Source: JBFFZF01 sp050732695 (lineage in GTDB: Bacteria; Gemmatimonadota; Gemmatimonadetes; Longimicrobiales; RSA9). Taken from it: DNA of 64,000 nucleotides. Below, piece by piece: positions 61,558-64,000 of the stretch (the first letter of the stretch is position 1; the number at the start of each line of letters is the position of its first letter). The notes beneath the pieces are model-generated. The model ran no database searches. It was not told the DNA's origin and was given only the letters and a program-made list of their open reading frames with translations. The stretch covers positions 104,581 through 168,580 of the forward strand of contig JBOHRL010000033.1 in NCBI GenBank assembly GCA_050732695.1, read 5' to 3'. Position numbers and translations under genes: made by a program.

Positions 61558-62775
61558 ATGAGCGAGCAGATCGTTGGTCTGTTGCATCGGTGCTTGGCAT
61601 CCATACACACGGGTCAGGAGCTGATGATTGCGTTTCTCGGCCTGATCGCCGCCCTTGGTGGCTGCGACGATCTCGTTAGTGCGCCACGCATGCCGGGCGC
61701 AGACTCATTTGCCGCGCGTATCGATTCGCTGTTCGCCGATTTCCGGAGCGACGGTCCCGGCGCCAGTGTCGCGGTCATCCGGGACGGGGAGGTGCTGTTC
61801 GCGCGCTCCCACGGATTGGCTGAACTCGAGACCGGCCGTCCCGCCGACTGCGACACCAGCTACCGCCTCGCCTCGGTCACGAAGCAGTTCACGGCGCGCG
61901 CCATTGCGTTGCTCATTGCGGACGGCAGGCTCACTCTCGATGATCGCCTGCCCGATGTGCTGCCCGGCGTGCCGGACTGGGCGGCTGACGTGCGAATCCG
62001 GCACCTCGTCGGTCACACGTCCGGACTGCCTGCGTATGAGTCGCTCATCCCGGACACACTGCGCGGTCAGCTCGAGGATGCAGACGTGCTCGCGCTGGTG
62101 CGGACTGCGACCGCGCTCTACTTCCCACCCGGCTCCGCCTACCGATACAGCAATACGGCGTACGCGTTGCTCGCGCTGATCGTGGAGCGGACATCCGGCA
62201 AACGCTTCGCCGAATTCCTGGCGGAGCGCATTTTCGAGCCCGCCGGGATGACCAACACCGTGGCGCACGAGGAGGGCATTTCTACCGTCGTGAACCGCGC
62301 CTACGGTTACAGTCCGGACAGCATCGGATTTCGCAGGACGGATCAAAGCCAGACCAGCGCAGTCCTGGGTGATGGCGGCGTCTACTCGTCCATCACGGAC
62401 CTCGTTCGCTGGGATAATGCACTGTCATCGGAGCGATTCACGTCACCGCCGCTGAATGCCGGAGCGCCGCCCGATAGCGTGAGTACGTATGGGTTCGGCT
62501 GGGTTTACGAGACTTTTCAGGGCCACCGCCGCCAGTCGCACACAGGCACTACCGTTGGGTTCCGCAACGCGTACCTGCGCTTCCCCGATGCCCGGTTGTC
62601 TATCATCGTGCTCGCCAACCGCGCGGACGCGCAAGCGCAGGAGCTGGCCGAGCACATCGCGAAGCTGCTGCTGCCTGCCAAATCAGACCTTCCGCTTCCG
62701 AACCCCCGAGCGGTGTCAGCGCGCAAATGGCAAGCGATGCGCCAGTTGCACGCTCGATCGACCGACTGTTTGTGA
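61558..62775 (+). CDS. Serine hydrolase, beta-lactamase/class C-like, probable lipoprotein
   Basis: A 405-residue penicillin-binding-protein-like hydrolase. The SxxK motif is S106-V-T-K109, the YxN motif Y197-S-N199, and SHTGTTVGF supplies the third (HxG) box. A lipobox LGGC puts Cys36 as the lipidated residue, so the protein is probably anchored in the outer or inner membrane. The ATG at 61558 gives a 35-residue signal; ATG at 61624, with AGGAG close upstream, leaves a very short one. A perfect palindrome, CCTGATCAGG (61547-61556), directly precedes 61558. The substrate could be a peptide or ester; resistance cannot be inferred. Confidence 0.85.
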   Translation: MSEQIVGLLHRCLASIHTGQELMIAFLGLIAALGGCDDLVSAPRMPGADSFAARIDSLFADFRSDGPGASVAVIRDGEVLFARSHGLAELETGRPADCDTSYRLASVTKQFTARAIALLIADGRLTLDDRLPDVLPGVPDWAADVRIRHLVGHTSGLPAYESLIPDTLRGQLEDADVLALVRTATALYFPPGSAYRYSNTAYALLALIVERTSGKRFAEFLAERIFEPAGMTNTVAHEEGISTVVNRAYGYSPDSIGFRRTDQSQTSAVLGDGGVYSSITDLVRWDNALSSERFTSPPLNAGAPPDSVSTYGFGWVYETFQGHRRQSHTGTTVGFRNAYLRFPDARLSIIVLANRADAQAQELAEHIAKLLLPAKSDLPLPNPRAVSARKWQAMRQLHARSTDCL

Positions 62776-62801
62776 ACGATACGAGAGTGCCGTGAACGCG
62801 A

Positions 62802-62831
62802 CCGTCGGTCCTAAGTCGTGAGGCCCGACGG
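62802..62831. terminator. Bidirectional hairpin between the serine hydrolase and the ADOP permease
   Basis: CCGTCGG (62802-62808) pairs with CCGACGG (62825-62831), and an inner CCT/AGG extends the stem around an 8-base loop. It fills the space between two convergent genes, ending right at the permease stop. No U-tract on either side. Confidence 0.6.
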
Positions 62832-64000
62832 CTACTCCAAGCGCAGCGACGTGGCGGGATCGATGTGCGTGGCGCGACGTGCGGGAATCCAGGACGCGAA
62901 CGCTGCGACGAGTGCGAGCACAGCGATCGTGATCGTGAGGACGCGCGGGTCGCCAGGGGTGATTTCGTAGAGCCATGACGCGAGCACGCGTCGCGCAACC
63001 CCGAAGACGAGCAACCCCACCAGCGCGCCTGCGCTGACGTTCGTGAGACAGCGCCGCACCACCGCTCTCACTACGGTAGCGCGGTTCGCACCGAGCGCGA
63101 GGCGGATGCCGATCTCGCGCCAGCGCTGCTGGACGACGGAGGCGATCACGCCGTAGATGCCGATGCCGGTGAGCAGCAGCGCGAAGGCCGCGAACGCCGC
63201 GACGAGCAGCGTGCGGAAACGCGGCTCTGCGACCGAGCGGCTCACCACGGCGGAAAGCGGCTCGACTTCTGGTGCGAGTTGCGGCACCTCGTCGACGACC
63301 TCGCCGCGCAATGCATCGACGAGCGCGACGGGTGCGCCACGCACCAGCAGCAGCGGCGTACCTTCGGCGGCCTGCGCGCGTGGCAGCAGCACGGTCGGCC
63401 TGGGGGCGCGGTCGAGTCCCATCTCGTGTATGTCCGCGGCAACGCCGATCACGCGCGTCTGATGCTCCGTGCCGGGAGCCAGCCAGCGATCCCTGAAGTG
63501 GCCGATCTGGATCGTTCGGCCAAGCGGCGACGCGTCGTTCCAGAAGTGTCGCGCGAACGCCTCGTTCACGATGGCCACGGGCTCCGCGTCCGCAACGTCA
63601 TTGTCATCGAAATCGCGGCCGCCGCGGAGCGGAATGCCGAGTGTGGCCAGGTAGTCCGGTGAGACGAAGCGCAGCTCTACGGCGCCAATGGCGAGTTCGG
63701 GGCGGTCCGCGATGTCGACGGGGAAGTTCAGGCCGCGCTCGAGTGGCAGGCTGGGCGCCGCCGCGGCATGCTCGACACCGGGCAGCGCGCGGATGCGCTC
63801 GAGGAGCCGATCCACGAGCAGGTCGCGGCGGGCGGCATCGTACTCAGGAGGCAGGCGTCCCAACCGGACCGCGGTTACGCGATCCGCGTCGAAGCCGGGA
63901 TCCACGCGAATCAGGCGAATGAAGCTCGCGGTGAGGAGCGTCGCAGCGGAGAGCAGCACGACAGCCACCGTGGCCTCGAGGAATACAAGCGCCTCGCGAA
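62832..64000 (-). CDS. C-terminal part of an ADOP-type FtsX-like permease (cut by the window)
   Basis: The frame stays open through base 64000, so the N-terminal half lies outside; about 389 residues are visible. A membrane helix followed by RLIRVDPGFDADRV, a periplasmic MacB-like domain (about 40-265), and three C-terminal helices with GIYGVIASVVQQRWREIGIRLALG (in part) and the ending DPATSLRLE are typical of the duplicated orphan permeases of Acidobacteriota and Gemmatimonadota. Such permeases lack an adjacent ATPase gene; the transported substrate is unknown. Confidence 0.9.
   Translation of the reverse strand, partial: REALVFLEATVAVVLLSAATLLTASFIRLIRVDPGFDADRVTAVRLGRLPPEYDAARRDLLVDRLLERIRALPGVEHAAAAPSLPLERGLNFPVDIADRPELAIGAVELRFVSPDYLATLGIPLRGGRDFDDNDVADAEPVAIVNEAFARHFWNDASPLGRTIQIGHFRDRWLAPGTEHQTRVIGVAADIHEMGLDRAPRPTVLLPRAQAAEGTPLLLVRGAPVALVDALRGEVVDEVPQLAPEVEPLSAVVSRSVAEPRFRTLLVAAFAAFALLLTGIGIYGVIASVVQQRWREIGIRLALGANRATVVRAVVRRCLTNVSAGALVGLLVFGVARRVLASWLYEITPGDPRVLTITIAVLALVAAFASWIPARRATHIDPATSLRLE

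Overview
The window is gene-dense (about 57 protein genes) and GC-rich. It has no rRNA, tRNA, CRISPR array or insertion sequence that I can recognise. Outer-membrane beta-barrel proteins, a TonB-dependent receptor with an N-terminal carboxypeptidase-regulatory-like domain, and an ADOP-type FtsX permease point to a diderm bacterium, most likely Gemmatimonadota or a relative. The phylum is an inference from gene content and style, not something read from a marker gene. Gene starts and stops overlap repeatedly as ATGA, GTGA or TGATG, which suggests strong translational coupling.

Layout. (1) 1-7017 (+): end of an unknown protein, an outer-membrane protein, miaB, comEC, a small HELAH protein and fbp; a 99-bp block of three 33-bp repeats lies between miaB and comEC. 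(2) 7394-10135 (+): TonB-dependent receptor, converging on add through a strong hairpin that lies inside a broken Phd/YefM-type antitoxin remnant. (3) 10350-26983 (-): a very long same-strand run, tdh-kbl-truA-degP-purB-purC-pssA-purS-purQ-purL-purF, then ppdK and add. It joins threonine-to-glycine conversion, de novo purine synthesis and phosphatidylserine synthesis. (4) 27240-36012: trpD alone; lexA (-) facing trpC (+); then trpC-trpF-trpB-[HEAT protein]-[HD-GYP protein]-trpA. Two signalling-type genes sit inside the tryptophan operon, and an unusual direct-repeat operator candidate lies between lexA and trpC. (5) 36138-42533: a divergent NFACT protein, panB-panC-yqeK-LytR_C, rlmN and an outer-membrane protein. 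(6) 42629-51973: a PTS EIIA-type protein, a small helical protein, VanZ, then aspS-phoH-pgpH-ybeY-DUF502-UbiB kinase. (7) 52241-61489: a coenzyme A metabolism cluster with a MeaB GTPase, a split B12-dependent acyl-CoA mutase, a CorC-like membrane protein, an acyl-CoA carboxyltransferase, an AtuA pair and an enoyl-CoA hydratase. (8) 61558-64000: a lipoprotein-like serine hydrolase and the C-terminal part of an ADOP permease cut by the window edge.

The most interesting points are these. The mutase large subunit carries Phe and Gln where methylmalonyl-CoA mutase carries Tyr and Arg, which is the isobutyryl-CoA mutase signature. The HEAT and HD-GYP proteins in the trp operon appear to share an N-terminal module. 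The lexA/trpC control region has paired CCGAA-N6-CCGAA direct repeats. Several promoters place the -10 element exactly seven bases before the start codon, which implies leaderless mRNAs. Gene-end hairpins are strong but lack U-tracts.
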